The notes beneath the pieces were generated by a model. It did not search any database and had not been told where the DNA came from. It was given only the letters and a program-made list of their open reading frames with translations. Of a DNA stretch of 55,231 nucleotides, positions 1 through 8,227 are shown piece after piece; position 1 is the first letter of the stretch, and each line of letters opens with the position of its first letter. Source of the stretch: JBNKEI01 sp050288705 (GTDB lineage: Bacteria; Myxococcota; Myxococcia; Myxococcales; UBA5297). The DNA is taken from positions 1 through 55,231 of the forward strand of contig JBNKEI010000068.1 of assembly GCA_050288705.1 (NCBI GenBank), in the 5' to 3' direction. The position numbers and the translations under genes were made by a program.

Positions 1-55
1 CTTGGGGTTCTTTATAGGGTGTATGCAGAGTGCCGAGAATTTTTAGTGAAATCAT
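1..55 (-). CDS. Start of a TrmO/TsaA-like tRNA methyltransferase (partial)
   Basis: Only the first 18 codons lie in the window; the rest runs off the left edge. The visible peptide reads MISLKILGTLHTPYKEPQ. It resembles the N-terminus of the TsaA/TrmO family, which opens with an I-G-x-[IL]-H-[ST]-P-[FY]-K-E-P motif. TrmO methylates the N6 of threonylcarbamoyl-adenosine 37 in tRNA, using S-adenosylmethionine. The start codon overlaps the stop codon of the upstream small ORF (ATGA at 52-55), which suggests translational coupling. The family call rests on this one motif. Confidence 0.5.
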   Translation of the reverse strand, partial: MISLKILGTLHTPYKEPQ

Positions 56-210
56 TGTTCCAAATTAGCACACACCAGTCGGTAGGCTTCAAGAATTGAT
101 TTTACATAATAGGCAGTAACTTGAGTCATCCCGTCGGCAATGGTTCGCTCTAGGCTTTTTCGCAATAGGCCGGCTATTGTGGCCAGCTCGAAGGATACGA
201 AGGAACGCAA
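52..210 (-). CDS. Short ORF upstream of the trmO-like gene, possibly the 3' part of a frameshifted gene
   Basis: A 52-codon frame opens at a TTG (208-210) and ends in TGA overlapping the next start. The peptide looks protein-like, with an amphipathic run near its end (YYVKSILEAYRLVCANLEQ), but I recognise no family. Just upstream, another minus-strand frame is open from 268 and encodes AQLAAVDALMGDTLIAFL. This frame would join the first with a single-base shift near 190. The gene may therefore be longer and frameshifted, or the sequence may contain an indel error. No clear ribosome binding site supports the TTG. Confidence 0.3.
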   Translation of the reverse strand: MRSFVSFELATIAGLLRKSLERTIADGMTQVTAYYVKSILEAYRLVCANLEQ

Positions 211-423
211 TTAAAGTATCCCCCATTAGTGCATCAACTGCCGCGAGTTGCGCGGGAAGTCGCGCCTGTCAGATACGATGCTGGCCAGTAAGGAGCTTCG
301 GGGCAGGGAATCAGGCCGTGTCCTATTTAGCCATGGTTTGAACAACGGAAATAATTCTGCCGAACTACCTGGTAGGAGGTGCTAAACTTGTTTACCTACC
401 CGCCATAGAGGGCAAGGTTAGTT
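211..423. other. Left-edge intergenic stretch
   Basis: Apart from the possible 5' part of the frameshifted minus-strand gene (about 190-268), no convincing gene is seen. At 380-416 an imperfect inverted repeat (GGTAGG ... CCTACC) lies just upstream of the acyltransferase gene and could form a weak hairpin in its leader. I see no strong sigma70-type promoter. Confidence 0.3.
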
Positions 424-1338
424 ATGACGTCAGAAAAACGCCTTTGCAAACGCTTAAAACGCTTTTGTCGCTACTACATAATCAGATTGATTTGGATATT
501 AGTTAGTCTTTTACCTCTTACTTTGGCGAAAAAAGGTGGCGCCTGGTTTGGCGCAGTTGTTTTCTTACTGGCAAGAAAAGAAAAAAATAAGGCCCTGGCT
601 TCGCTTTCCATTGCCTTTCCTGAAAAAAGCCAAAAACAGCGTTGGCAAATAGCCTTTCAAAATTTTTGTCATTTAGGCAGGTGTGCAGCAGAGCTGTGTT
701 GCATGCGTGCTATCGATAGGCAAATTCAAGACTATGTAGAGTTTTTGCCTGCAGACCGCCAGTTATTGCAAGCAGCCATGGAAGAAGGAAAGGGAGTGTT
801 ATTTATTTCTGGACATGTGGGTAATTTTGAGCTTTTAGCGCGCCGAATAGCCATGGACGGATTTCCCAGCCAAACCATTGCCAAAGAAACTTCTGACCCT
901 CGCCTGACTCGGCTAATCGAGCAAGTGCGTCGCAGTGGCGGATTGAGTTGCATTTGGCGCGGTCAAGAGGGAGCGGCGCGGCATATGCTTCGTGCCTTGA
1001 GAAAAGGCGAGCTGTTAGGACTACTTATTGACCAAGACACCAAGGTACAAGGAGTTTTCGTCGATTTCTTCGGCAAAAAAGCTTTTACTCCTCGTGCGGC
1101 GGCTGATCTAGCCTTGCGGACGGGAGCAGCAGTAGTGGTAGGGTTTGCGTTTCGCCGAGCTGATGGCGGTCACCGCCTAGCCCTAAAGCGCATTGCCACT
1201 ACCACTCAAAGTAATGACCGAGAGCAAGATGTTATTAATCTGACCCAAGAGCTTACCGGCGAGGTTGAAAACGCAATACGCCAAGCGCCTGATTCTTGGG
1301 TGTGGATGCATCGACGCTGGAAAACGCGTCCAACTTGA
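424..1338 (+). CDS. LpxL/HtrB-like lipid acyltransferase
   Basis: This 304-residue protein belongs to the LpxL/LpxM/MsbB family, which adds a secondary acyl chain to lipid A precursors at the inner membrane. It starts with a basic stretch and a hydrophobic segment (about residues 20-50), as the family does. The acyltransferase motif G-H-x-G-N-F-E (GHVGNFE) is near residues 130-136, and the characteristic C-terminal W-V-W-M-H-R-R-W-K follows near 293-301. Length is normal. It faces the convergent fabH-like gene with only 36 bp between them. A second paralogue lies at 24167-25045 next to lpxK; that one is the more likely lipid A enzyme by context, so this copy may act on another acceptor. Start ATG 424 fits the family N-terminus, though no strong SD precedes it. 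Confidence 0.85.
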   Translation: MTSEKRLCKRLKRFCRYYIIRLIWILVSLLPLTLAKKGGAWFGAVVFLLARKEKNKALASLSIAFPEKSQKQRWQIAFQNFCHLGRCAAELCCMRAIDRQIQDYVEFLPADRQLLQAAMEEGKGVLFISGHVGNFELLARRIAMDGFPSQTIAKETSDPRLTRLIEQVRRSGGLSCIWRGQEGAARHMLRALRKGELLGLLIDQDTKVQGVFVDFFGKKAFTPRAAADLALRTGAAVVVGFAFRRADGGHRLALKRIATTTQSNDREQDVINLTQELTGEVENAIRQAPDSWVWMHRRWKTRPT

Positions 1339-1374
1339 TTTTAGCCAATAAACCTGCCCGTCCCGTTTTCAAGC

Positions 1375-2427
1375 TTACTCACGCATTAAAGCTGCTCCCC
1401 AATGAAGCCCCGAGCCTAGACCGGCAAAGCATACTAAGTGGCCAGGCTGAATACGCCCTTCTTGGCGACATTGATGATAGGCAATAGGAATAGTTCCGGC
1501 AGTGGTATTGCCGTAGCTCTGAATGTTATTGAAGACCTTTTCCGAAGGTAAACGTAAGGCTTTTTGCACGGCTTCATTAATACGCAGATTCGCCTGATGC
1601 AAAATCAACATATCAATGTCTTGAACTTCTACCCCTTGAGTCGCGCAAACGCTGCGAATAGCTTGCGGAAGGTAAGTTACTGCACTTCGAAACACCGACC
1701 GCCCATTCATTGCCGGCATATGTTTCATTTCCGCTAAATGCTGATGACTTATGTAGGGACGAAAGGCTGTCCCGCCCGAAGGAACATAGAGGTCTTCTAA
1801 GTTATTGCCATCGGAATGGAGAGTGTACGCAAGTAAACCACTGGTTTGTGAATCAGCACGCAGAACTACTGCGCCTGCTCCATCGCCAAAAAGTACTATG
1901 CGATCACGGAATCGAGAATACTCTTCCCGATCTTTGGCCGATGGCCCCTGGTCAGAAAGCCCAAACAGAAAATCCCATTCTTTCCAAGGCATAAATCCAG
2001 TATGTACGTCCGCGCCGATCAGCAATAAAGTTTTTGATTGACCGGAACGTAGCAAAGCGTCGGCTAGTTGCAGGCCGTAGAGAAAACCGCAGCATTGCTG
2101 CCGAATATCAAGCGTAGGAATATTCTTCACTCCCAATTTTTTTTGTACCAAGCTCCCGCATCCCGGAAGGTAGTAGTCTGGCGTCATGGTAGCTACCAAA
2201 ATGTAGTCTACTTCCTCTTTTTGAACGCCAGCAGATAGCAACGCCTTCTCTGCTGCCTGAGTAGCAAGGTCAGAAGTAGTCGTGTTTATTCCACAATAAT
2301 AGCGATGCTTGATGCCTGTTCGCTCGCGAATCCACTCATCCGAGGTATCTAATACGCGGGTAAGATCTTGATTGCTCACCCGGTGTTCCCCAGTGGCAAT
2401 AGCGGTTCCAATAATACGAGTGTGCAT
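1375..2427 (-). CDS. fabH: Beta-ketoacyl-ACP synthase III (FabH-like)
   Basis: FabH condenses acetyl-CoA or another short acyl-CoA with malonyl-ACP to start fatty acid synthesis. The 350-residue protein shows the family layout. The N-terminal signature contains D-T-S-D-E-W-I-R-E-R-T-G-I near residues 27-39. The active-site Cys lies in QQCCGF near 112. The histidine is in ILHQAN and the asparagine in YGNTTAG near the C-terminus, completing the Cys-His-Asn triad. The start at 2427 is preferred over an upstream in-frame codon because AAGGAG precedes it at good spacing and the protein then begins MHTRIIGTAIA, as homologues do. The C-terminal third (LHQANLRINEAV) is typical. It may prime normal fatty acids or be one of several paralogues; the sequence does not decide. 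Confidence 0.9.
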   Translation of the reverse strand: MHTRIIGTAIATGEHRVSNQDLTRVLDTSDEWIRERTGIKHRYYCGINTTTSDLATQAAEKALLSAGVQKEEVDYILVATMTPDYYLPGCGSLVQKKLGVKNIPTLDIRQQCCGFLYGLQLADALLRSGQSKTLLLIGADVHTGFMPWKEWDFLFGLSDQGPSAKDREEYSRFRDRIVLFGDGAGAVVLRADSQTSGLLAYTLHSDGNNLEDLYVPSGGTAFRPYISHQHLAEMKHMPAMNGRSVFRSAVTYLPQAIRSVCATQGVEVQDIDMLILHQANLRINEAVQKALRLPSEKVFNNIQSYGNTTAGTIPIAYHQCRQEGRIQPGHLVCFAGLGSGLHWGAALMRE

Positions 2428-2717
2428 GCTGCGCTCCTTTGGAAACCGATATCGGGTTTGCAAGGTGACTTTGTCAAGAAGGTATTTGGCACGCACTCGG
2501 GCATACTCTCTTTTAGCCGTTCTCGCTCTCTTTGATTGTTCGCTTTTTGCGGAATCAGTGTAGCCAAAACTTCGTTATTGTCGCATAGTTTTTTCTTTTT
2601 CACTAAAGTTGTGCTCAATGGCATCAAACAGCGGCATGGTGGTAAACTACAAGAACCACCGGACAGGCGCTTTCGTAAAAATGTTATAGGTAGGGCTTTC
2701 ATTGGGAACGGTGGAAA

Positions 2718-4238
2718 ATGAGGATGTACGACCAAGTGAAGAATGCTGCTGAATACAGGGAATGCAGGGATGGCAGTCCAAGCAAACCAATTTCAAAACC
2801 CTCCGGCTGCGAAGTTCTGAGCAATAGTTCTGAGTGGAGCGAAGGCTGGAGCCATTGTCAAACTCGAACGGATAATAGGAGTTTTGAAACCTCTAAAGAT
2901 AAGCGTCGATTTTTTATCCATACATTTGGATGTCAGATGAACGAATCTGACTCATTACGCATGGGTGAAAACCTAGCTCGAATAGGGTACGAGCGAACGC
3001 ATATCGCCGAAGAGGCTGATTTGATTTTGCTCAACACTTGTGCTATTCGCGATAAAGCTGAACAGAAAGTGCTCTCTGCCTTAGGTCGCTATCGATTAAT
3101 TAAAGTTTCTCGAGGCGCCATATTGGGAGTAACTGGGTGTGTAGCACAGCAACAAAAAGAAGAGTTTCTCAAAAAGGTTCCCTATGTAGATTTTTTACTA
3201 GGTCCGGACAAACTTTTGCATTTGCCCCAGGTGCTAAAAAAAATAGAGCAAAAGCAAGGAAGAATAGCAGAGACTGGGTGGTCTGAGGCTTCGGAATATG
3301 TTTTTCCGAAAACTGATTGCTCTCAGGTGCAAGGCAGAGTGGCTGAGTTTGTCACAGTGATGAAAGGGTGCGAGCGTTTCTGTTCGTATTGCATAGTTCC
3401 TTTCGTTCGTGGGAAAGAATTAAGCAGGCATTTTGGCGAGGTGTTGGAAGAGGTCAATGGTTTGGCAAAAGTTGGAATTCGAGAAATCACCTTAGTGGGT
3501 CAGAATGTGAATTCTTATCGGGGTGGAATACCTTTCGCGGAATTACTAAATGAAGTTTGCCAAGTAAAGGGAATTGAGCGAGTTCGCTTTACCACTAGCA
3601 ATCCTAGTGATTTATCGGAAGAACTTATTGAACAGTTTGCAAAACAAAAAAAAATAATGTCTCATTTTCACTTGCCAGTGCAATCGGGCGCCGATCGAGT
3701 ATTGCGGCGCATGCGAAGAGGGTACACTGTTCAAGAATACCTGGAAAAGGTAGAAAAATTACAAAAAGCAAGGCCGGGAATTGCCCTAACCAGCGATATT
3801 ATTGTTGGATTTCCTGGGGAAACCGAAGAAGATTTTTCCGCAACATTATGGCTAATGGAGCAAGTTCGTTTTGATAACGTGTATTCTTTTGTATATTCAC
3901 CTCGGCCAAACACCCTTGCCGCTAGCCAAGAAGAAAAATTGGGAAATGAGCCCGGTGAATGGAGCCGAGTGGCCAAGGAAGTAAAAGTTGAGCGGCTAAA
4001 AAGGCTTCAAAAAAGAGTAAGAGAAATATCCTTAGAAAAAAGTCAAAAATACGTTGGAAAAAGAATAGAAGTATTGGTAGAGGGGGCATCGAAGACAGAT
4101 TCCTCCAAGCTTTCCGGAAGAACATCGGAAAATCGGGTGGTTAATTTTGACGGAAGCGCTGTTCCTGGAAACATTGTGCAAGTAGAAATTTTATCTGCCA
4201 CGGCAAGCGCTCTATTGGGGAAAGAGTATTATTCATGA
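2718..4238 (+). CDS. miaB: tRNA-2-methylthio-N6-dimethylallyladenosine synthase MiaB
   Basis: MiaB is a radical-SAM enzyme that adds a methylthio group to i6A37 of tRNA. The UPF0004 domain begins at about residue 66 with FFIHTFGCQMNESDS and contains the cysteines of the auxiliary 4Fe-4S cluster (TFGCQMN, LNTCAIRDKA, VTGCVAQ). The radical-SAM motif CxxxCxxC is in GCERFCSYCIVP near residue 220. A TRAM domain closes the protein. Length (506) exceeds the usual 440-460 because of about 65 extra N-terminal residues rich in S, E and K, with no recognisable domain. ATG 2718 has only a weak SD (GGTGGA), but no better start lies before the conserved core. The stop overlaps the next start (ATGA), so miaB-vanZ-carbonic anhydrase likely form one operon. 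Confidence 0.93.
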   Translation: MRMYDQVKNAAEYRECRDGSPSKPISKPSGCEVLSNSSEWSEGWSHCQTRTDNRSFETSKDKRRFFIHTFGCQMNESDSLRMGENLARIGYERTHIAEEADLILLNTCAIRDKAEQKVLSALGRYRLIKVSRGAILGVTGCVAQQQKEEFLKKVPYVDFLLGPDKLLHLPQVLKKIEQKQGRIAETGWSEASEYVFPKTDCSQVQGRVAEFVTVMKGCERFCSYCIVPFVRGKELSRHFGEVLEEVNGLAKVGIREITLVGQNVNSYRGGIPFAELLNEVCQVKGIERVRFTTSNPSDLSEELIEQFAKQKKIMSHFHLPVQSGADRVLRRMRRGYTVQEYLEKVEKLQKARPGIALTSDIIVGFPGETEEDFSATLWLMEQVRFDNVYSFVYSPRPNTLAASQEEKLGNEPGEWSRVAKEVKVERLKRLQKRVREISLEKSQKYVGKRIEVLVEGASKTDSSKLSGRTSENRVVNFDGSAVPGNIVQVEILSATASALLGKEYYS

Positions 4239-4663
4239 AGGCAGGAATATCTAAATTTGTTTGGTATTGGATGCCACTGGTGGCATATGCTGGCGTGATT
4301 TTTTTTGTTTCTTCCATGTCCAAGCCGCCATTGCCACAAATCAGTTTTCAGCATTTCGACAAAGTACTTCATGCAACCGAGTATTTTGTATTTGGATTCA
4401 TATTGTTTCGCGCGTTGGCAATGGGGCAAGAAGGATTGCGGCCAAATTCAGCCCTTTTTTGGACGGTTTTGCTGGGAGCGATTTATGGCGCATCCGATGA
4501 AATCCACCAGAATTTTGTGCCTCATCGGTCTGCAGATATAAATGATTTTGCGGTAGACGTATTGGGGGCTCTTGCCGGAGGAATAGTGTATTGGAAAGTG
4601 ATTATGCGTTTTTCCCATGCACGGGTGGGGCTAAAGTCATCTTCGGTGCTAGAAAAACCATGA
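4235..4663 (+). CDS. VanZ-family membrane protein
   Basis: This 142-residue protein has about four hydrophobic segments and the VanZ-like pattern: an N-terminal YWMPLVAYAGVIFFVSS, an aspartate-lysine-histidine patch (HFDKVLHATEYFVFG), and a loop GASDEIHQNFVPHRSADINDF followed by DVLGALAGG. VanZ of enterococci gives low-level teicoplanin resistance, but most homologues have no assigned function. The motif D-E-x-H-Q-x-F-x-P-x-R is strongly conserved in the family. Its start overlaps the miaB stop, and its stop overlaps the carbonic anhydrase start, so translation is coupled on both sides. No resistance role can be inferred. Confidence 0.85.
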   Translation: MKAGISKFVWYWMPLVAYAGVIFFVSSMSKPPLPQISFQHFDKVLHATEYFVFGFILFRALAMGQEGLRPNSALFWTVLLGAIYGASDEIHQNFVPHRSADINDFAVDVLGALAGGIVYWKVIMRFSHARVGLKSSSVLEKP

Positions 4664-5181
4664 CGTTGCAGATTTTTCAGGCACAGTTTCCCCAGGTGTC
4701 TCCCTCGGCATTTGTTCAAGAGACTGCCCAAATCATCGGTGACGTCAAAATTGGGGACCAATCCAGCGTATGGTTTAATTGTGTTGTGCGGGGGGATATT
4801 AATTTTATTTGTATTGGGGAAGAAACTAATATTCAAGATCTTTGCTGTTTGCATGTGACTCATAAACATTCACTAGTAGTTGGAAACAGAGTAACGGTGG
4901 GGCATGGAGCAATACTGCACGGCTGTGAAGTTGGCGACGACTGCCTAATCGGAATGGGTGCCATTGTTCTTGATGGCGTGCAAGTTGGAGAAGGAAGCCT
5001 CATTGCTGCAGGTTCTTTACTAACTCCAGGTACCAAAATAGCTCCGGGAAGCCTAGTTAGGGGAGTGCCAGCAACAGCTATACGGCCGAGAAGCAAAGAG
5101 GAATTAGAGATGATAGTCCAAACCGCCCAAAACTACGTCCTTTATGCGCGGCAATATCAGCAACAGGAAAAAGGGGAGTAA
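4660..5181 (+). CDS. Gamma-carbonic anhydrase family protein (left-handed beta-helix)
   Basis: The 173-residue protein is built of hexapeptide repeats (for example IGDVKIGDQSSVW, VTVGHGAILHGC, CLIGMGAIVLDGVQVG), the signature of the YrdA/PaaY/Cam left-handed beta-helix. Likely metal-binding histidines are in CLHVTHKH and VGHGAILHGC. Family members are zinc or iron carbonic anhydrases, CoA-linked acyltransferase relatives or of unknown activity; sequence alone does not separate these. Start ATG 4660 overlaps the vanZ stop. The C-terminal helix (residues 140-173) is as in bacterial YrdA proteins. It is the last gene of the miaB operon. Confidence 0.88.
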   Translation: MTLQIFQAQFPQVSPSAFVQETAQIIGDVKIGDQSSVWFNCVVRGDINFICIGEETNIQDLCCLHVTHKHSLVVGNRVTVGHGAILHGCEVGDDCLIGMGAIVLDGVQVGEGSLIAAGSLLTPGTKIAPGSLVRGVPATAIRPRSKEELEMIVQTAQNYVLYARQYQQQEKGE

Positions 5182-5267
5182 TCCTAAACCTTAACCCTTA
5201 TAGAGGATGTCTAACGAAAGAGCTTGTTGCTATCTCATAGTTGTTCTTTAAGGAACAAGAGAAAGCA

Positions 5268-6575
5268 ATGGCATTGAATAAAAAAAATAAACCAGTATTC
5301 AAGAAAAAACCAATTAGCAGCTTCTTTTTTGGGATAGAAACTTGGATATACATTTCTGTGGCTTTGGCGCTAGGAGTGATAATTCCTAGATTCAACCAAT
5401 GGTTTGTTTGGCGTGAGTCTCCAGTAGATAAAACGACAATGTCTACAATATTGTCGTCTATTGCATCGGGAATGATCACTTTAAGTGGTATTGTTTTTTC
5501 TCTAGTATTTGTGCTTGTACAGTTTGGTAGTGCAACCTACTCGCCGAGGATTACCAAATTATTTGAAAACTCATTGGCGCTTCGTCATTCTTTGGGAGTC
5601 TTTACAGGTACATTCCTTTATTCGCTAATGGCGTTACGAATGATTGGCATGGAGCAGGCTGCTAGACCAAGTTTACTAACCGTTTGGGTTGCATTCATAT
5701 GGTTGCTGGCCAGTGTGATCACTTTGGCAAAGCTTGTTCAGGTATTTACTACTCTTACAATTACCAATTTGTTGGTAACATTGGATAGAATTGGTAGAAA
5801 AAGTATTGATCGCACATATCAGACTTATTCCTCCGTAAAAAAACCTATTCAGCATTTCGCTGGCGGTTTAGGTGAAAATGTAAGAAAAGTATTCTACGAT
5901 GGCGAACCATTGTACGTTGCTGGATACGACTTCGAGTCGTTGGTTATGCTTGCATGCAAGTCAGACGCGGTTATCTGTCTGCCATATTCTATTGGAGATG
6001 CATTAAAAGACGGAGCGCCAATAGCCATAATTAATGGAAACAAAGCGAGTATTTCTGAATCAAAAATTACTAGTGCGATTCAATTTGGCTACGAACGAAC
6101 ATTTCTTACCGACCCAAAATATGCACTACGTCTTTTGGTAGATACCGCCATTCGGGCATTGTCGCCCGGCATCAATGATCCTACTACCGCGGTACAATCT
6201 CTTGATCATATTGAATCGTTGTTACGGCGTTTAGGCAACTGCAATCTCGATATTGGGAAGGTAAGTGATTCAGAGGGAATGGTGCGAGTAATATATAAGA
6301 CGCCTTCATGGGAAGACTATCTGCAATTAGGACTTGTGGAGATAATGCATTATGGAGCCGCTTCCATACAAGTGCAGCGGCGACTCGCCTCGCTACTGCG
6401 TTTCTTGGAGGAATCCGTCCCGCCGGAACGAGTCAAAGAAATCACTCGGTTCAAAGAGCAATGCCAATTACTTATAAAAGAATCTTTTACAGACATCGCT
6501 TTTCGCGAATGGGCAAATACATCAGATCGCGAGGGTATTGGCAGTAGTTCGGAACTGCCAGAATTTGTCAGCTAG
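5268..6575 (+). CDS. DUF2254-type integral membrane protein
   Basis: A protein of about 435 residues with a basic N-terminus (KKNKPVFKKK) and several transmembrane segments in its first 200 residues (around FGIETWIYISVALALGVIIP, MITLSGIVFSLVFVLVQFG, and two more). A soluble C-terminal half contains the DUF2254 pattern ALSPGINDPTTAVQSLDHI. The function of this family is unknown. Start ATG 5268 is chosen over TTG 5241. The possible SD AAGGAA (5250-5255) lies in the 3' arm of a small hairpin (TTGTTC 5241-5246 with GAACAA 5253-5258), which could reduce initiation. The gene is separate from the operon before it (86 bp gap) and converges with the OpgC-like gene. Confidence 0.75.
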   Translation: MALNKKNKPVFKKKPISSFFFGIETWIYISVALALGVIIPRFNQWFVWRESPVDKTTMSTILSSIASGMITLSGIVFSLVFVLVQFGSATYSPRITKLFENSLALRHSLGVFTGTFLYSLMALRMIGMEQAARPSLLTVWVAFIWLLASVITLAKLVQVFTTLTITNLLVTLDRIGRKSIDRTYQTYSSVKKPIQHFAGGLGENVRKVFYDGEPLYVAGYDFESLVMLACKSDAVICLPYSIGDALKDGAPIAIINGNKASISESKITSAIQFGYERTFLTDPKYALRLLVDTAIRALSPGINDPTTAVQSLDHIESLLRRLGNCNLDIGKVSDSEGMVRVIYKTPSWEDYLQLGLVEIMHYGAASIQVQRRLASLLRFLEESVPPERVKEITRFKEQCQLLIKESFTDIAFREWANTSDREGIGSSSELPEFVS

Positions 6576-6590
6576 TCCAAGAAAGTCAGG

Positions 6591-7706
6591 TTATTTGCTG
6601 AGAAGTGGTATGGAAGACGACTTGGCTTCCAACCATCTAGCCCATAAAAATAGTAATCCAATGATGAGCAGACCACTGATGATTTGCGTTGTTTCCGACA
6701 ATTTGTACGTTTGAAGTACTGATGAGGCCACGGTGACAAGCGGAAGATGGAAGCAGAATACCGACAGAGAATGTCTCCCTAGTAGTGCTGGTATTGCCGC
6801 AATACGCAGGGGAGGGCGAGGATTCCAAACCAGTAGTAAAACGCACCATCCTGTAAAATTTAGCAACCGGAGAGGACCTAGTGTCCATTTGTTCATAAGA
6901 AGAAATAGATTAATATTTCCACAAAAATGAGGTAAAAGTTGGTGTCTAATAAGTGCTCCTATTAATATAATAGTTAAGGACAATGCGGTTAAAATTTTGC
7001 GATGCAGTGGGTTGTATAACGGTGTATTGCGAGAATGAGCTTCTCCCACGGCAACTCCCACAACCCAAAGTAATTGCCAAGCGAAAAGATCAAATGAACC
7101 TGGACGAGGTAAAGTCCATTGCCACAAATTTATCCATTTATTGCCAATAAAGAGCCCCGCTAATTGGTGTTGCGCTATCAGCCAAGTAAACGTGGAAATT
7201 GCAAGTATAGTTAGCCAGGTGTAACGGCGAGCGATTAACAATATGAAAGGAGTTAAGCCAAGAAAGATGATATATAAAGGTAGAATATCGAAAAGAGAGG
7301 GCTGGTAGAGAAGTAATGGCATCAGCATCAAGGTACGCCGAGGATGTAAAAACAGCTCACCAAAATGGTTTGTTAGGGGCTCAATCTTGCTTGCAAAAGC
7401 CAGTATAGCTAGTCCCATGAACAACAAAATGGCTAAGTGGACATAATAGAGACGCCAAGTGCGGCGCCAGATGCGGATTGACATGGTTTGCCAATCAGAA
7501 CGCCAGTAAATTCTACCGTAAATCAATCCAGTCAGGCAGGCGCTAAGAAAAACGAACCCTTCTGCTGCGCCATTGGGACCAAGGGGTTCTTGTAGCCAAT
7601 GAGATATTGGGGTAGGTACGTGTACCGCGGTCATGAGAATCAAAAAGCATCCGCGAAGCGCATCTAGGCGAACGTCACGTAGTCGTTTTACTGCCTCTGC
7701 AGCCAT
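6591..7706 (-). CDS. OpgC-like multi-pass membrane protein (putative acyltransferase/succinyltransferase family)
   Basis: A 371-residue protein with about ten hydrophobic segments spread over its length. It starts RLRDVRLDALRGCFLILM, where R-x-x-x-L-D-x-x-R-G is the hallmark of OpgC and related acyltransferase-3-like proteins. HVPTPISHW follows, then GFVFLSACLTGLIYGR (family form F-V-F-L-S-G). OpgC of E. coli succinylates osmoregulated periplasmic glucans. No glucan synthesis genes (opgG/opgH) are in this window, so the acceptor is unknown. It stands alone on the minus strand, converging with the DUF2254 gene at a 15-bp gap. Confidence 0.75.
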   Translation of the reverse strand: MAAEAVKRLRDVRLDALRGCFLILMTAVHVPTPISHWLQEPLGPNGAAEGFVFLSACLTGLIYGRIYWRSDWQTMSIRIWRRTWRLYYVHLAILLFMGLAILAFASKIEPLTNHFGELFLHPRRTLMLMPLLLYQPSLFDILPLYIIFLGLTPFILLIARRYTWLTILAISTFTWLIAQHQLAGLFIGNKWINLWQWTLPRPGSFDLFAWQLLWVVGVAVGEAHSRNTPLYNPLHRKILTALSLTIILIGALIRHQLLPHFCGNINLFLLMNKWTLGPLRLLNFTGWCVLLLVWNPRPPLRIAAIPALLGRHSLSVFCFHLPLVTVASSVLQTYKLSETTQIISGLLIIGLLFLWARWLEAKSSSIPLLSK

Positions 7707-8059
7707 TTCTCCCGCCCCTTGTTGGCGTTGCGTAGCTGCTATTTATCGTTTTTGAGAATGCATGACTACTGCGTTGAGTGCCGAGCCGTTATTCAACGCC
7801 GTGTTTTCAACCTTGCCACTTATGCTTACCTGCCCCGGGATCAAGAAAGGGCGCTGATTGAGATCGACGAAGGCCGTCAGGATGAAATGCCGAATTGCCA
7901 CAGTGCACAGTGGGGCCTTGACAACTACTAAAGCAAGGGAGCTAGCGTTAGGTTGACCGCAAACCGGTAATTGCTAAATAAGGAGGTTGTTTAAGGCGTT
8001 TTTTAAAAAGGGAAAATGGTAATGAGAGAAAAGGTGCAACTGATATGGAGGATTGATAT
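7707..8059. other. Intergenic stretch before the accessory cluster
   Basis: This stretch should hold the promoter of the divergent OpgC-like gene and perhaps upstream control of the cluster. A 57-codon ATG frame at 7758-7931 has no convincing SD and no recognisable family and is not annotated. An AAGGAGG at about 7980-7986 precedes only a very short TTG frame. Confidence 0.3.
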
Positions 8060-8155
8060 ATGTCCAAAAAAAATTGTAACGGCTTAGGAGTCAATACGGA
8101 CAGCATAGACATTTATTTCTCCTTGGCTATTCCGTTATTGCGATTTTTAATGTAA
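8060..8155 (+). CDS. Possible 31-residue leader or small protein
   Basis: The peptide begins MSKKNCNGLGVN and ends in a hydrophobic run (YFSLAIPLLRFLM). A perfect GGAGG (8047-8051) lies 8 bases before the ATG, the best SD in this intergenic region. The stop codon TAA (8153-8155) forms the left edge of a perfect 14-bp palindrome. It precedes the flavin reductase gene by 72 bp. It could be a small membrane peptide, a leader peptide, or chance. I recognise no family. Confidence 0.35.
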   Translation: MSKKNCNGLGVNTDSIDIYFSLAIPLLRFLM

Positions 8156-8166
8156 AACATGTTTTA
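8153..8166. promoter_or_regulatory. Perfect 14-bp palindrome upstream of the accessory cluster
   Basis: TAAAACATGTTTTA reads identically on both strands and lies 61 bp before the flavin reductase start. Its symmetry and position fit an operator for a dimeric regulator of the cluster, but no regulator gene is adjacent. An approximate -35 (TTGCGA, 8138-8143) is upstream with a poor -10 inside the palindrome. Confidence 0.35.
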
Positions 8167-8227
8167 ACGACTAAGCAGAAAATCCCACAAGAAACGAGCT
8201 TTGAAGATATTTCATCCGAGGCCACTT

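Noticed and set aside
7758..7931. 57-codon ATG frame starting MHDYCVECRAVIQRRVFNLA
   Set aside because: No convincing SD, no family recognised, and the region can be explained as intergenic.
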